In this document: positions 17,709-26,303 of the stretch, one piece after another
How positions within the stretch are numbered: position 1 is the stretch's first letter
Layout: the number at the start of each line of letters is the position of its first letter
From: Desulfuribacillus stibiiarsenatis
GTDB lineage: Bacteria > Bacillota > Bacilli > Desulfuribacillales > Desulfuribacillaceae
Direction of reading: 5' to 3'
Length of the DNA: 64,000 bases
NCBI RefSeq assembly: GCF_001742305.1
Contig: NZ_MJAT01000001.1
Span: 336,703-400,702, forward strand
The notes under the pieces: model-generated
Seen by the model: the letters and a program-made list of their open reading frames with translations, nothing else
What the model was told of the DNA's origin: nothing
Databases searched by the model: none
Translations under genes and position numbers: made by a program

Positions 17709-18848
17709 GTGATAGAAGACTATATCTTTTACCTTATATTACTAATAAGCTCTTTTTTAATGGTTTTAGAAGGGCTAAAAAAGCTTCGTGAAAAAAGAAT
17801 AATCTACCAACAGAGACTCTCGCATCTTATCATGACAATAATAACTGCTATTTCTACTTATTTCACTTTTACAAATATGTGGGATTTCGCGGAGGCAAGA
17901 GTAATAACATCTATTTTACTTTTAGTTTTTACAACATTTATGGTATACACAATCCGTAAGTTAATGATTTCCAAGAAATACACGATATTCAATCTTTCAC
18001 AATCTAAAGCAGCAGAAATGGTCGGTACAGTCTTAGTGGAGTTAGGACTGGATTTCAGTCGAATCGATGAAAATGAAAACAGCATCTATACCTTTCAAGA
18101 TAGTAAAGCGACCATAAAAATAAAGGAGACTCTTTTATCGTCAGAAAATATTGAGTTGATGTTTCAACATAGTTACGATTTTTCGTTTACTGACGAGTTT
18201 ATAGATATACTACGAGGAATAATTGAAGTAGAATTCCCAATGAAAAGAAGTAGACGAGGAGTCATAGAAATAATAACTGGTGTTGGTTTGTCTGTTTTAG
18301 CGGTAGTACTTTTTACAATGAATGTTCCCTTGTATGATACGTATGTAAACAAACAGGTCGCAAATGATTTTGATTTTATATACTCATATGGCTTTCATGG
18401 TAAGAGTGTTATGAATACTTATACGAATACGTATACAAAAGATTTACAAATGGCTAGCGTAAGAACTACAATCGTTTTCACAAAAGAAGAAAAAGATAGG
18501 ATTTTGGCTGAACTCTTTTCTATTGATATATTGAATTATCCAGTTAGTTTTCCAGAATATATTAACATTACGCCAATTTCAAATTATACTTTAGAGGTGG
18601 GAATATTTCAAAAGAAGAAAACAGTAAATTGGACTTCAAACAACATCCCAATAAAAAGTATTAATCTAGATGGATCTTACATTTATTTTGAAGATAAAGA
18701 TGCTTACCAAATGATTCAACTAATGAATTTAGTAAAACTTATTGAAGAGATTATTCAGTCAAAGAAAGAGTATCAAGATCTTCCACAAGGTATAGTAGGA
18801 TATGCATATTACAACTTAACGGAGGAATTTATATGCATTTCGAATTAG
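17709..18848 (+). CDS. Membrane protein of unknown function
   Basis: A 379-residue protein starting at GTG 17709 behind AAAGGAGG. Three N-terminal membrane helices lie at about 4-22, 38-56 and 64-82. A cytoplasmic domain of about 100 residues follows (ELGLDFSRIDENENSIYTFQDSKATIKIKE), then a fourth helix near 190-212 (IEIITGVGLSVLAVVLF) and a C-terminal soluble domain with NTYTNTYTKDLQ. I recognise no domain. The stop overlaps the start of the next small gene, which suggests they act together. Confidence 0.65.
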   Translation: MIEDYIFYLILLISSFLMVLEGLKKLREKRIIYQQRLSHLIMTIITAISTYFTFTNMWDFAEARVITSILLLVFTTFMVYTIRKLMISKKYTIFNLSQSKAAEMVGTVLVELGLDFSRIDENENSIYTFQDSKATIKIKETLLSSENIELMFQHSYDFSFTDEFIDILRGIIEVEFPMKRSRRGVIEIITGVGLSVLAVVLFTMNVPLYDTYVNKQVANDFDFIYSYGFHGKSVMNTYTNTYTKDLQMASVRTTIVFTKEEKDRILAELFSIDILNYPVSFPEYINITPISNYTLEVGIFQKKKTVNWTSNNIPIKSINLDGSYIYFEDKDAYQMIQLMNLVKLIEEIIQSKKEYQDLPQGIVGYAYYNLTEEFICISN

Positions 18849-19012
18849 GAACAATGTTAATACAATTTGCGAGTATCGTTATATTACTAGGAATAGTAGT
18901 ATTAATTGTGATTCTAATGACTTTTCCTTTTAGGAAAATATTCAGAAATATAGCAAGATTAGAAACTAGGATGGATGAACTCGAAGAAATTATTAGGAAC
19001 AAATTGAAATAA
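18833..19012 (+). CDS. Small membrane protein with a coiled-coil tail
   Basis: A 59-residue protein with a GGAGG site eight bases before ATG 18833. One long membrane helix (ASIVILLGIVVLIVILM) is followed by a basic stretch and an amphipathic tail (LETRMDELEEIIRNKLK) with a heptad pattern. It overlaps the end of the preceding 379-residue gene by 16 bases, so the two are probably translationally coupled. Confidence 0.65.
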   Translation: MHFELGTMLIQFASIVILLGIVVLIVILMTFPFRKIFRNIARLETRMDELEEIIRNKLK

Positions 19013-19037
19013 AGAGAATATTGATTGGAGCTACAGA

Positions 19038-19607
19038 ATGAAGAAACTACTGATAGTATCGCTCAGTCTTTTCGTACTTTGGTTTATTATTCACACGATT
19101 GCTATAGTCATTGACGGCCTAAATGATGATATCAACGACAATGTTGTTGCAGATGTCGGTGTGGTACTTGGTAACAAGGTTGAGCTAAATGGCGTCCCTT
19201 CTAAGAGACTAGAAGCTAGATTAGATCGAGCAGCGGAACTTTATGAGCATGCTAGCATAAGAAGCATTATCGTAAGTGGCGGAGTAGGCAAAGAGGGGTT
19301 CGATGAAGCAGAAGTCATGAGCACCTATTTAATTTCAATGGGTATTCCTGAAGAAAATATAATAAAAGATAGCAATGGATACAACACACATCTTACAGCG
19401 GTAAATTCGAAGTTAATCATGGATGAGTTAGAGCTTGAATCAGTGGTAGTCATTACACAATACCATCATATAACGAGAACAAAACTAGCATTTAAGAAAA
19501 TTGGATTCAAAGAAGTATATTCGGCACACGCTAGAATCTTTGAACTAAGGGACATATATGCTATTGCAAGGGAATTTCTAGCGTACTATAAATACTTACT
19601 AAAATAG
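19038..19607 (+). CDS. YdcF/SanA-type DUF218 protein
   Basis: A 189-residue protein with an N-terminal membrane helix and a DUF218 domain (ElyC/SanA/YdcF family), linked in other bacteria to envelope polysaccharide and vancomycin sensitivity. Diagnostic parts are VADVGVVLGNKVELNG, RLEARLDRAAELY, IIVSGGVGKEG, DEAEVMSTYLISMGIPEENII, SNGYNTHLTAVNSKLIM and VVVITQYHHITRTKLAF. It is followed after two bases by a CDP-alcohol phosphatidyltransferase, another envelope gene. Confidence 0.85.
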   Translation: MKKLLIVSLSLFVLWFIIHTIAIVIDGLNDDINDNVVADVGVVLGNKVELNGVPSKRLEARLDRAAELYEHASIRSIIVSGGVGKEGFDEAEVMSTYLISMGIPEENIIKDSNGYNTHLTAVNSKLIMDELELESVVVITQYHHITRTKLAFKKIGFKEVYSAHARIFELRDIYAIAREFLAYYKYLLK

Positions 19608-19626
19608 GATGGAGGAGTTGAGAGAC

Positions 19627-20157
19627 ATGATTCCTAATTTCATATCATTGAGTCGAATCATCTTATCTCTGAGCCTATTTCTTATTACACCGTTCAGCCA
19701 AGCGTTTTATCTCATTTATATATATTGCGGAATTAGCGATATGCTAGATGGATTTCTTGCAAGGAAGATGGGAACGGAAAGTAGATTTGGTGAAATATTA
19801 GATTCTATTGCAGATATGGTCATGGTAGCTGTTCTTCTTGTAATCCTTTTTCCAATAATAAAACCTTCTGAACTAATTATTTTCTGGATTATAGTGATTG
19901 CGATTATAAGATTTAGTGCAATGACTGTGGCATTAATGAAATACAATGTATTTATAAGCCTACACACCTACGGAAACAAAATAACTGGGGCGATACTATT
20001 TGTTTTTCCTTTAGTAATCCCTTATGTACCTATGAATTTTTTGGCTTATGGGATTGTGATAGTTGCAAGTATTTCGGCTGTTGAGGAACTTTTTATACAG
20101 ATAATGTCAAGAAAATTACAGGTAAATAGGAAGCACTTTTTCGACAGAAGTCTGTAA
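19627..20157 (+). CDS. CDP-alcohol phosphatidyltransferase (PgsA-like)
   Basis: Integral membrane enzyme that swaps CMP on a CDP-diacylglycerol for an alcohol, making a phospholipid head group. The signature D-x2-DG-x2-AR-x8-G-x3-D-x3-D is complete (from ISDMLDGFLAR through FGEILDSIAD). About six membrane helices. The start at ATG 19627 fits GGAGGAG at 19610-19616; an upstream in-frame ATG sits inside that site. The acceptor alcohol cannot be told. It is probably a second, accessory copy beside the housekeeping pgsA. Confidence 0.88.
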   Translation: MIPNFISLSRIILSLSLFLITPFSQAFYLIYIYCGISDMLDGFLARKMGTESRFGEILDSIADMVMVAVLLVILFPIIKPSELIIFWIIVIAIIRFSAMTVALMKYNVFISLHTYGNKITGAILFVFPLVIPYVPMNFLAYGIVIVASISAVEELFIQIMSRKLQVNRKHFFDRSL

Positions 20158-20259
20158 TTTTATCACCCAGCTTTAAAAATTTTTAAGGATCAGATGATGG
20201 GAGATGTTTACTAAAAGAAGGAATAGTTTTCATGAAAAAACATTATAAAAAAGTTGCAG

Positions 20260-20279
20260 CCTGACAAACAATTGTCAGG
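20260..20279 (+). terminator. Hairpin between the phosphatidyltransferase and YoaP-like genes
   Basis: Perfect stem CCTGACAA / TTGTCAGG with a four-base loop, followed by a weak T stretch. It is a possible terminator. Confidence 0.5.
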
Positions 20280-20324
20280 TCTTTATGCTATTATGGAAAG
20301 AAATAACACTCCGGAGCTGATATT

Positions 20325-21085
20325 ATGATTATTCAAATTGATCAGAGGAATATTGCAGATGAGCATATCTGTTGCGCAATTTCAGAGAAAACAGGTGAGA
20401 ATTGTTCGAAGTCAAAAAAGGATTGGTTAATCGAGCGTTTCAAAGACGGTCTTGTTTTCAAAAAACTGAATGTTCGGGGAAAGGTTTTCATTGAATATAT
20501 TCCCGCAGAAAAGGCCTGGTGCCCCATTGATGCAGATGGATATATGTATGTTAATTGCTTCTGGGTTTCTGGACAATATAAAGGTCAAGGTTATGGCACG
20601 TATTACTAAACGAATGTATTTCTGACTCAAGGATAAAAGGGAAAAAGGGGATTGTGATACTATCATCAAAAACAAAAAAACCTTTCCTATCAGATCCTAA
20701 GTATTTAAAATATAAAGGATTTAAAGTTTGCGATACGGCTAGCCCATATTTTGAACTTCTTTACTTACCATTTGAAGAAGAAACTTATGTGCCTAAATTC
20801 AGAGATTGCACGAAATTAGGGATTACAGAACATAAAGGAATGGTTTTGTACTATTCGAATCAATGCCCCCACACGGAAAAGTATGCAAATATAATCGCTG
20901 GGATAGCACAGAATAGAGGAGTTCCATTCTCTTTAATAAAAATCTCGACGATAGTGCAAGCACAAACCGCACCTTCTCCATTTACTACATATAGCTTATT
21001 TGATAATGGACTGTTTGTCACAAATGAAATTTTATCAGAGAAAAAGTTTAACAAATTATTAGATGATAAGGAGTCAAACAGATGA
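20325..21085 (+). pseudogene. YoaP-like acetyltransferase, frameshifted
   Basis: Two frames together encode one protein of about 250 residues: an N-terminal GNAT domain (VNCFWVSGQYKGQGYGTY, the acetyl-CoA loop) and a thioredoxin-like YoaP C-terminal part (KGMVLYYSNQCPHTEKYA, TYSLFDNGLFVTNEILS). After GQGYGTYY the first frame stops at 20609, while the other frame continues with LLNECISDSR and VILSSK exactly as the family requires. One base is missing near 20600. The product is likely inactive unless this is a sequence error. The end overlaps the next start by four bases. Confidence 0.78.
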
Positions 21086-21720
21086 CGGAAAAGGTTTTTG
21101 ATTATAAAAAAGAATACAAAGAGTTCTACATGCCAAAAGACAAGCCTATGTTAATTGACGTGCCTTCCATGAACTTTATTATGGTTGATGGGAATGGGGA
21201 TCCGAATGATAACCCAGAATTCGAGAATGCCGTAGAACTTCTATATGGATTATCTTATACAATTAAAATGAGTCATAAAAAAGGTAAACAACCAGAGGGA
21301 TTCTTCGAGTATGTAGTTCCACCTCTTGAAGGACTATGGTGGGTAGAAGATGGCCAATTCAGCTTTGATATAAGAGATAATTGGAAATGGACGGTTATGC
21401 TTCGCCAACCTGAATTCGTCACAGAAGAAGTGTTTCAGTGGGCATGTACAGAAGTTTCCAAGAAAAAGCCAGAATTAGATATCCAACTAGCCCGATTTGA
21501 GAATTTTGAAGAAGGACTATGTGTTCAAATATTGCATAAAGGTCCTTATGAGACTGAGCCGGAATCCGTTGCCTTGATGGATGAGTTTATTCGTTTAGAA
21601 GATTTGGAAGATTGCTTACGTACAAGGGGTAAGCATCACGAAATTTACCTTTCTGACCCACGCAAAAGCAAACCAGAATCGATGAAAACCGTCATTCGCC
21701 ACCCTGTTGCGCGGAAATAG
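21082..21720 (+). CDS. GyrI-like small-molecule-binding protein
   Basis: A 212-residue stand-alone GyrI-like (SOUL/AraC-effector fold) protein: VPSMNFIMVDGNGDPNDNPEFENAVELLYGLSY at the start, PPLEGLWWVEDG, LRQPEFVTEE, and LCVQILHKGPYETEP. Related proteins bind or hydrolyse small cyclic compounds such as cyclopropanoids and are often near acetyltransferases. It is coupled by a four-base overlap (ATGA) to the YoaP-like remnant. Confidence 0.85.
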   Translation: MTEKVFDYKKEYKEFYMPKDKPMLIDVPSMNFIMVDGNGDPNDNPEFENAVELLYGLSYTIKMSHKKGKQPEGFFEYVVPPLEGLWWVEDGQFSFDIRDNWKWTVMLRQPEFVTEEVFQWACTEVSKKKPELDIQLARFENFEEGLCVQILHKGPYETEPESVALMDEFIRLEDLEDCLRTRGKHHEIYLSDPRKSKPESMKTVIRHPVARK

Positions 21721-21757
21721 TTGAAATGCCGCATTAAGAATATAGGAGATAGTGTAT

Positions 21758-22033
21758 ATGTCAATTGAAGTGATTAGTATACTTTTCATTATTAACATCA
21801 TTGGGTTTATTATAATGGGCTACGATAAAAATCAATCAAGAAGAAAGGGCCAAAGAATCGCGGAAAGGACTCTGTTCTTGATAGCTGCTACTGGTGGTGC
21901 TTCTGGTATTCTACTTGGAATGAATGCCTTTCGCCACAAGACAAAGCACAAAAGCTTTACCATTGGTATTCCATTATTGCTAATACTTAATCTACTAAGC
22001 GTTACATATATTACAAAGTATATTCAAAATTAG
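21758..22033 (+). CDS. DUF1294 membrane protein
   Basis: A 91-residue protein with helices at about 3-20, 38-56 and 68-86. It has the DUF1294 core YDKNQSRRKGQRIAERTLFLIAATGG and the MNAFRHKTKH segment. The function of the family is unknown. GGAG about 12 bases upstream favours ATG 21758 over GTG 21752. Confidence 0.85.
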   Translation: MSIEVISILFIINIIGFIIMGYDKNQSRRKGQRIAERTLFLIAATGGASGILLGMNAFRHKTKHKSFTIGIPLLLILNLLSVTYITKYIQN

Positions 22034-22050
22034 TTTAAAGGAGCATAGCA

Positions 22051-22428
22051 ATGGAGAAAGACAAACACGTACCACAAAATATTGATGAATATATCGCGCT
22101 CTTTCCAGAAGATGTTCAAAGCAGTTTAACAGCAATTAGAGAATTAATAAAAAGCGAAGCGCCGGAAGCAATTGAGGCAATGAGTTATCAGATGCCAACT
22201 TTTAAATTGAACGGCAATCTAGTACATTTTGCTGCTTTTAAGAACCATATCGGATTTTATCCTACACCATCAGGAATTGATCAGTTTGTTGATGAGTTAG
22301 GTGAGTATGAATGGGCAAAAGGTTCTGTTAAGTTTCCGTTAAGTAGACCTATTCCGTTCGAGTTAATTCGTAAGATTGTCCAATATAGGATGAAAGAAAA
22401 TTTAGAGAAAAAGCAGGCAAAAAAATGA
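22051..22428 (+). CDS. DUF1801 / YdhG-like protein
   Basis: A 125-residue protein of the DUF1801 (frataxin-like, sometimes called iron chaperone) family: NIDEYIALFPEDVQSSLTAIRELIKSEAPEAIEAMSYQMPTFKLNG, FAAFKNHIGFYPTP, and KGSVKFPLSRPIPFELIRKIV. The biochemical role is not firmly known. AAAGGAGC upstream. It overlaps the following deacetylase by four bases. Confidence 0.88.
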   Translation: MEKDKHVPQNIDEYIALFPEDVQSSLTAIRELIKSEAPEAIEAMSYQMPTFKLNGNLVHFAAFKNHIGFYPTPSGIDQFVDELGEYEWAKGSVKFPLSRPIPFELIRKIVQYRMKENLEKKQAKK

Positions 22429-23129
22429 GAAAATATTTAATTTTTCTGTTAAGTTTTTTATTTGTTCTCACCGGTGTATTCTACACTGGGTTTAAGGTTA
22501 GTAGCTCTAGAACTTTTCAGCTTTCTGGTGAGCTAATACATAAAGTGGATACAACAGAAAAAGTCGTAGCATTAACCTTTGATGATGGTCCAACGAAAAA
22601 TACGGGAGAAGTTTTGGATATATTAAAAGCGTTAGATGTAAAAGCCACATTTTTTGTCACTGGTAGAGAGATTGAAGAGAATATGGATGAGGCAAAGAGA
22701 ATCGTGTTAGAAGAGCACGAACTCGGAAACCATTCTTATTCCCACCAACGAATGGTATTGAAAACCCCTTCCTTTATTGAAGAAGAGATTGATAGAACAA
22801 ACGCATTAATCCGAGAAGCGGGATACCAAGGGACAATACACTTTAGACCACCTTATGGCAAGAAACTGCTTGTATTACCTATGGTGTTAAATAATAAAGG
22901 AATTAAAACAATTATGTGGGACATTGAGCCGGAGACCTATCCAGAAATTGCAGCAGACTCAAAAGAAATTATAAAACATGTAGTGGAACGTATCCAACCG
23001 GGATCGATTATTCTTTTGCATGTTATGTATGAAAGCAGAAGGGAATCGATGGAATCCATAGCAGGCATTGTTACCGAATTACAAGCACAAGGCTACGCAT
23101 TCAAAACAGTTTCAGAACTAATAGAATAA
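22425..23129 (+). CDS. Polysaccharide deacetylase (NodB domain)
   Basis: Exported CE4-family deacetylase acting on peptidoglycan or N-acetylglucosamine polymers. It has an N-terminal signal or anchor helix (YLIFLLSFLFVLTGVFY), then a NodB domain with metal and catalytic motifs TFDDGPT, HSYSH, RPPYGK and LLHV. The 234-residue length is typical of the short Bacillus forms such as PdaA/YlxY-type proteins. It overlaps the DUF1801 gene by four bases. Confidence 0.92.
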   Translation: MRKYLIFLLSFLFVLTGVFYTGFKVSSSRTFQLSGELIHKVDTTEKVVALTFDDGPTKNTGEVLDILKALDVKATFFVTGREIEENMDEAKRIVLEEHELGNHSYSHQRMVLKTPSFIEEEIDRTNALIREAGYQGTIHFRPPYGKKLLVLPMVLNNKGIKTIMWDIEPETYPEIAADSKEIIKHVVERIQPGSIILLHVMYESRRESMESIAGIVTELQAQGYAFKTVSELIE

Positions 23130-23182
23130 CAATAAAATTATTTTAAGTAAGGGTAAGCTTCAGTTTGAAAGAAGGAATATCG

Positions 23183-23962
23183 ATGAGAAGACAAGTTGCA
23201 AGAAGCATGATGATTTTTCTATCGTTTCTTCTATTTCCTGTTACAATGTTTTATCTATCCCCTGCAATCATTATTGAAGGTGCATTTCATGGAGTGATTA
23301 CAGGGAGTTTTATTGTTTTTGGCGTGTTATTACTAACTGGAGTTATCTTCGGAAGAGCATTCTGTGGATGGTTATGTCCAGGTGCGGGATTACAAGAGTG
23401 CTGTCAGACTGTAATTAATAAGACAGCAAAAGGAGGAAAACTTGATAAGATTAAATATTTCATCTGGATACCTTGGTTATCTGCAATTATTATTTTACTA
23501 ATATTAGCTGGTGGTATCCATAAAGTAAATTTCTTCTATCAAATTCCCCACGGAATATCTATTGCAGAGCCAGTGGCCTATATCATCTATTATTTCTTCA
23601 TTGGATTAATTGTTTTATTGGCATTTTTAGCTGGGCGAAGGGCATTCTGTCATTATGTATGTTGGATGGCTCCATTTATAATCATAGGAACTAAAATTGG
23701 CAAGATAGTAAGAATACCACAACTGCATTTAATAGCTGACAAGAATAAGTGTAATAATTGCAAATTGTGTAATAAGAAGTGTCAGATGAGCTTACACGTA
23801 GAGCAGATGGTACAGCAAAATAACATGTCTCATACTGAATGCATTCTATGCGGAGAATGTGTAGATGGGTGCAATCGTGGGGCAATCCAATTAACTTTGG
23901 GCACTTCAAAAACTAATCTTTTATTTGATGAAGCGCAAAAGCATGATCAGATTAAATACTAA
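23183..23962 (+). CDS. NapH/CcoG-like membrane 4Fe-4S protein
   Basis: Membrane ferredoxin-type protein, likely a quinol-linked electron carrier. Helices lie at about 10-30, 38-58, 90-112 and 125-148. Cysteine motifs FCGWLCPGAGLQE and FCHYVCWMAPF lie at membrane ends. Two C-terminal 4Fe-4S sites follow (CNNCKLCNKKC and CILCGECVDGC). The arrangement fits NapH/MauN-type proteins. Start ATG 23183 follows GAAGGA. No nap or nos genes are adjacent, so the partner enzyme is unknown. With the tetraheme cytochrome it hints at anaerobic respiration. Confidence 0.85.
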   Translation: MRRQVARSMMIFLSFLLFPVTMFYLSPAIIIEGAFHGVITGSFIVFGVLLLTGVIFGRAFCGWLCPGAGLQECCQTVINKTAKGGKLDKIKYFIWIPWLSAIIILLILAGGIHKVNFFYQIPHGISIAEPVAYIIYYFFIGLIVLLAFLAGRRAFCHYVCWMAPFIIIGTKIGKIVRIPQLHLIADKNKCNNCKLCNKKCQMSLHVEQMVQQNNMSHTECILCGECVDGCNRGAIQLTLGTSKTNLLFDEAQKHDQIKY

Positions 23963-24043
23963 GCAGGGGAGCTAATTGTAATCAAATGAAACGTATATCT
24001 TTAAGTAGCGTCTAAATATAATAATTTTTTTGAGGTGATATGA

Positions 24044-24544
24044 ATGAAAATAAAACGATATTTCTTAGCCATGCTATTAGTATTTGCAATCAGTATAGTA
24101 GGTTGCACACCTACCAAGGATCACACAACACCGAACACACCACCTTCTGATAATCCTGAATTGGCAACAACGTGGAATGAGGAGAGGGTGTATGCTTTTC
24201 TAGAAGAAGTTAACCTGCATGTGCGTCAAATTCCATATCAAACAAATTCGAAAGAGGCAGTAATCCAGCAGTATGAACAATATTTTTCTCCAGAATTAAG
24301 CGAAACAATTTTCAATTCTCTGTACGATAAAACAGATACTGGCTGGCTTGTTCCGGATAGTGACGCGGGTTTAATTTTTGTTGTTTTAGGGAAAAGCAAC
24401 GAGAGTAGTGCAACTGAATTTGAATTCAAAGAGGATTCTATACGAATCCGTGAAACTTATGATATGGGTATGTATAATGCAATTGAATATACGATCAGTT
24501 TTGATACTGGAAAGCCAATTATTACCGATTGGATTCGTGAATAG
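24044..24544 (+). CDS. Putative lipoprotein
   Basis: A 166-residue predicted lipoprotein: signal MKIKRYFLAMLLVFAISIVG with lipobox IVGC, then a Thr/Pro-rich linker and an acidic domain (WNEERVYAFLEEVNLHVRQIPYQ, ETIFNSLYDKTDTGWLVPDSDAGL). It resembles small NTF2-like extracytoplasmic lipoproteins of bacilli, but I cannot name a family. TGAGGTGA precedes the ATG. Confidence 0.7.
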   Translation: MKIKRYFLAMLLVFAISIVGCTPTKDHTTPNTPPSDNPELATTWNEERVYAFLEEVNLHVRQIPYQTNSKEAVIQQYEQYFSPELSETIFNSLYDKTDTGWLVPDSDAGLIFVVLGKSNESSATEFEFKEDSIRIRETYDMGMYNAIEYTISFDTGKPIITDWIRE

Positions 24545-24570
24545 ACAGCGTATTAAGGAGAAGAGTTAGA

Positions 24571-25455
24571 ATGAAGGAAGAAATCATAGAAAGTCTACGT
24601 AGCGACTGTTCAAATTGTTTCGGACTATGTTGTGTTGGCCTTTATTTCTCAGCTTCCGAGGGATTCCCTGCAGACAAAAAGGCGGGGCAACCTTGCGTAA
24701 ATCTTGAAACGGATTTCCGCTGTAAGATACATGACCTTCTATATGGCAAAGGGTACAAAGGTTGCTTATCCTTTGATTGTTTTGGTGCCGGGCAGAAGGT
24801 CTCCAAATTGACGTTCAAAGGCCAGTCATGGCGGGAACATCCTACACTAGCTAATGATATGTTTGATGCGCTGCTTATCATCACACATCTTCACGAGCTA
24901 TTATGGTATTTGGCGGAGGCTCTCCATATAGAATCTATCAGCAATCTTCAAGGGCCCATCACTCAAAAGATAGAAGAGATCGTAGTGTTAACAAATCTAG
25001 AATTAGAAACGCTTAAGAAAATTGATATTATGAGCACTCGTGCTGAAGTAAATAGCATTCTACTTGAAGTCAGCGAGCATGTGCGAACTGAATCATTTAG
25101 CAATCCTTATAATCAAAGTAAACAGGAACACAAACAACATAATAAAGCTGTGCCAAGTAACAGAATGAGCAGTAACAAGATAAAACCTGGAGCAGATTTC
25201 ATAGGAGCAGACCTCAGAAAGTATCATCTTAGAGGTGCTAATCTAAGAGGATTTATGCTAATCGCAGCAAATCTAGCTGGTGTAGATTTAGCAGGCGCGG
25301 ACTTAATAGGTGTTGATATGCGAGATGCCAATTTACGAGGAGCAGATTTGTCTAGGAGTATTTTTCTCAATCAAAACCAAATCAATTCGGCAAAAGGGGA
25401 TAAACATACGAAGATTTCGCCTTTACTACTCCGCCCTGACTATTGGGAGCAATGA
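24571..25455 (+). CDS. Pentapeptide-repeat protein with cysteine-rich head
   Basis: A 294-residue protein. The N-terminal 80 residues are cysteine-rich (DCSNCFGLCC, QPCVNL, FRCKIH, KGCLSFDCFGAGQK). A helical middle follows, then a pentapeptide-repeat solenoid at about 208-265 with A(D/N)LxG steps (GADFIGADLRK, LRGANLRGF, ANLAGVDLAGADLIGVDM, ANLRGADLS). The combination resembles pentapeptide proteins of actinobacteria and bacilli with unknown roles. The repeat is short, so DNA-gyrase mimicry as in Qnr is not implied. AAGGAGAAG precedes the ATG. Confidence 0.85.
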   Translation: MKEEIIESLRSDCSNCFGLCCVGLYFSASEGFPADKKAGQPCVNLETDFRCKIHDLLYGKGYKGCLSFDCFGAGQKVSKLTFKGQSWREHPTLANDMFDALLIITHLHELLWYLAEALHIESISNLQGPITQKIEEIVVLTNLELETLKKIDIMSTRAEVNSILLEVSEHVRTESFSNPYNQSKQEHKQHNKAVPSNRMSSNKIKPGADFIGADLRKYHLRGANLRGFMLIAANLAGVDLAGADLIGVDMRDANLRGADLSRSIFLNQNQINSAKGDKHTKISPLLLRPDYWEQ

Positions 25456-25477
25456 AATAAGAATACATATAAATCTT

Positions 25478-25510
25478 AATCTGCGTAAATCCATGCAGAT
25501 TTTTTTATTT
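25478..25510 (+). terminator. Terminator after the pentapeptide-repeat gene
   Basis: Stem AATCTGC / GCAGATT, ten-base loop, followed by a long T-rich tail. Confidence 0.85.
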
Positions 25511-25659
25511 TTTTAAATATTTTTTAGATTGCATTGCACAAATTACTACTAAAGTGTAAAATTACACTAAAGATATATAATTACATATAATACTCCAGCA
25601 AAAAAAACTGAAGTCAGAATCTACTTTTCAAATATAAACACAAAAAGGAGTGTGAGAAC

Positions 25660-26124
25660 ATGAACAAAGAACAAGTAATTCATCTCCTCTCAAACAAAAT
25701 AAAACTCATTCGGACGGAAAAGGGATACACCCAAGACAAGATGGCTGAGATCCTCGGGATGTCGAAGAAAACTCTAGTTCAAGTCGAGAAAGGGAGAGCG
25801 GATGCTGGCTGGTCTCATGTTGTAACCCTAGTGACCCTATTTCGTAACAGTCATATACTAGAATCTGTTTTAGGAGATTCGCCGATAGAAGTAATAGAAA
25901 CGATTGCCCATGAGGAAATGGTAACCCCAAAGGAAAAGACATTAGGTGGTCGAGTTTGGTGGAAAGAGATTGAATCTAATGGAGAGTTTCGTCTCCAGCA
26001 GAACATCATAAGCCAGCACTACCGGATATTAGATAGAAACGATTTTCGTTGGTATAGCTCTTTTGATAAAGATGATGCGTATATTTGTCTAAACGAGTTG
26101 GCAGAGAAATACAAGTTGGCATAG
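25660..26124 (+). CDS. XRE-family transcriptional regulator
   Basis: A 154-residue protein with an N-terminal Cro/C1-type helix-turn-helix (KIKLIRTEKGYTQDKMAEILGMSKKTLVQVEKGRA, about residues 12-46). A C-terminal part follows with GGRVWWKEIESNGEFRLQQNIISQHYRILD, a segment seen in some small regulators that regulate neighbouring genes. AAAGGAGTG precedes the ATG. The target is unknown; the large membrane protein downstream is a candidate. Confidence 0.85.
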   Translation: MNKEQVIHLLSNKIKLIRTEKGYTQDKMAEILGMSKKTLVQVEKGRADAGWSHVVTLVTLFRNSHILESVLGDSPIEVIETIAHEEMVTPKEKTLGGRVWWKEIESNGEFRLQQNIISQHYRILDRNDFRWYSSFDKDDAYICLNELAEKYKLA

Positions 26125-26279
26125 GTTTGCTGGCTTTGAAATATCTAGATCATATTCAACCTCTAGAAGTTATTGCAGAAAAAACGGAAGACAGCGTTCT
26201 GCGTGAAGTTGTTTTAGAAGCTATTATCGACATTAAGAATGACCCACATGAAAGAAATCTTAAATGGGATGTGGATTAA
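26085..26279 (+). CDS. Short HEAT-like frame between regulator and membrane protein
   Basis: A 64-codon frame overlapping the end of the regulator by 40 bases and ending four bases before the next gene's frame. The product (LLALKYLDHIQPLEVIAEKTEDSVLREVVLEAIIDI) looks like one HEAT-type helical repeat, which is coding-like. There is no strong ribosome site; TTG 26085 or 26127 would be the start. It could be a small gene or a leftover of one. Confidence 0.35.
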   Translation: MSKRVGREIQVGIGLLALKYLDHIQPLEVIAEKTEDSVLREVVLEAIIDIKNDPHERNLKWDVD

Positions 26280-26303
26280 ACAATGCTTGGAGGGAATCAA
26301 ACA

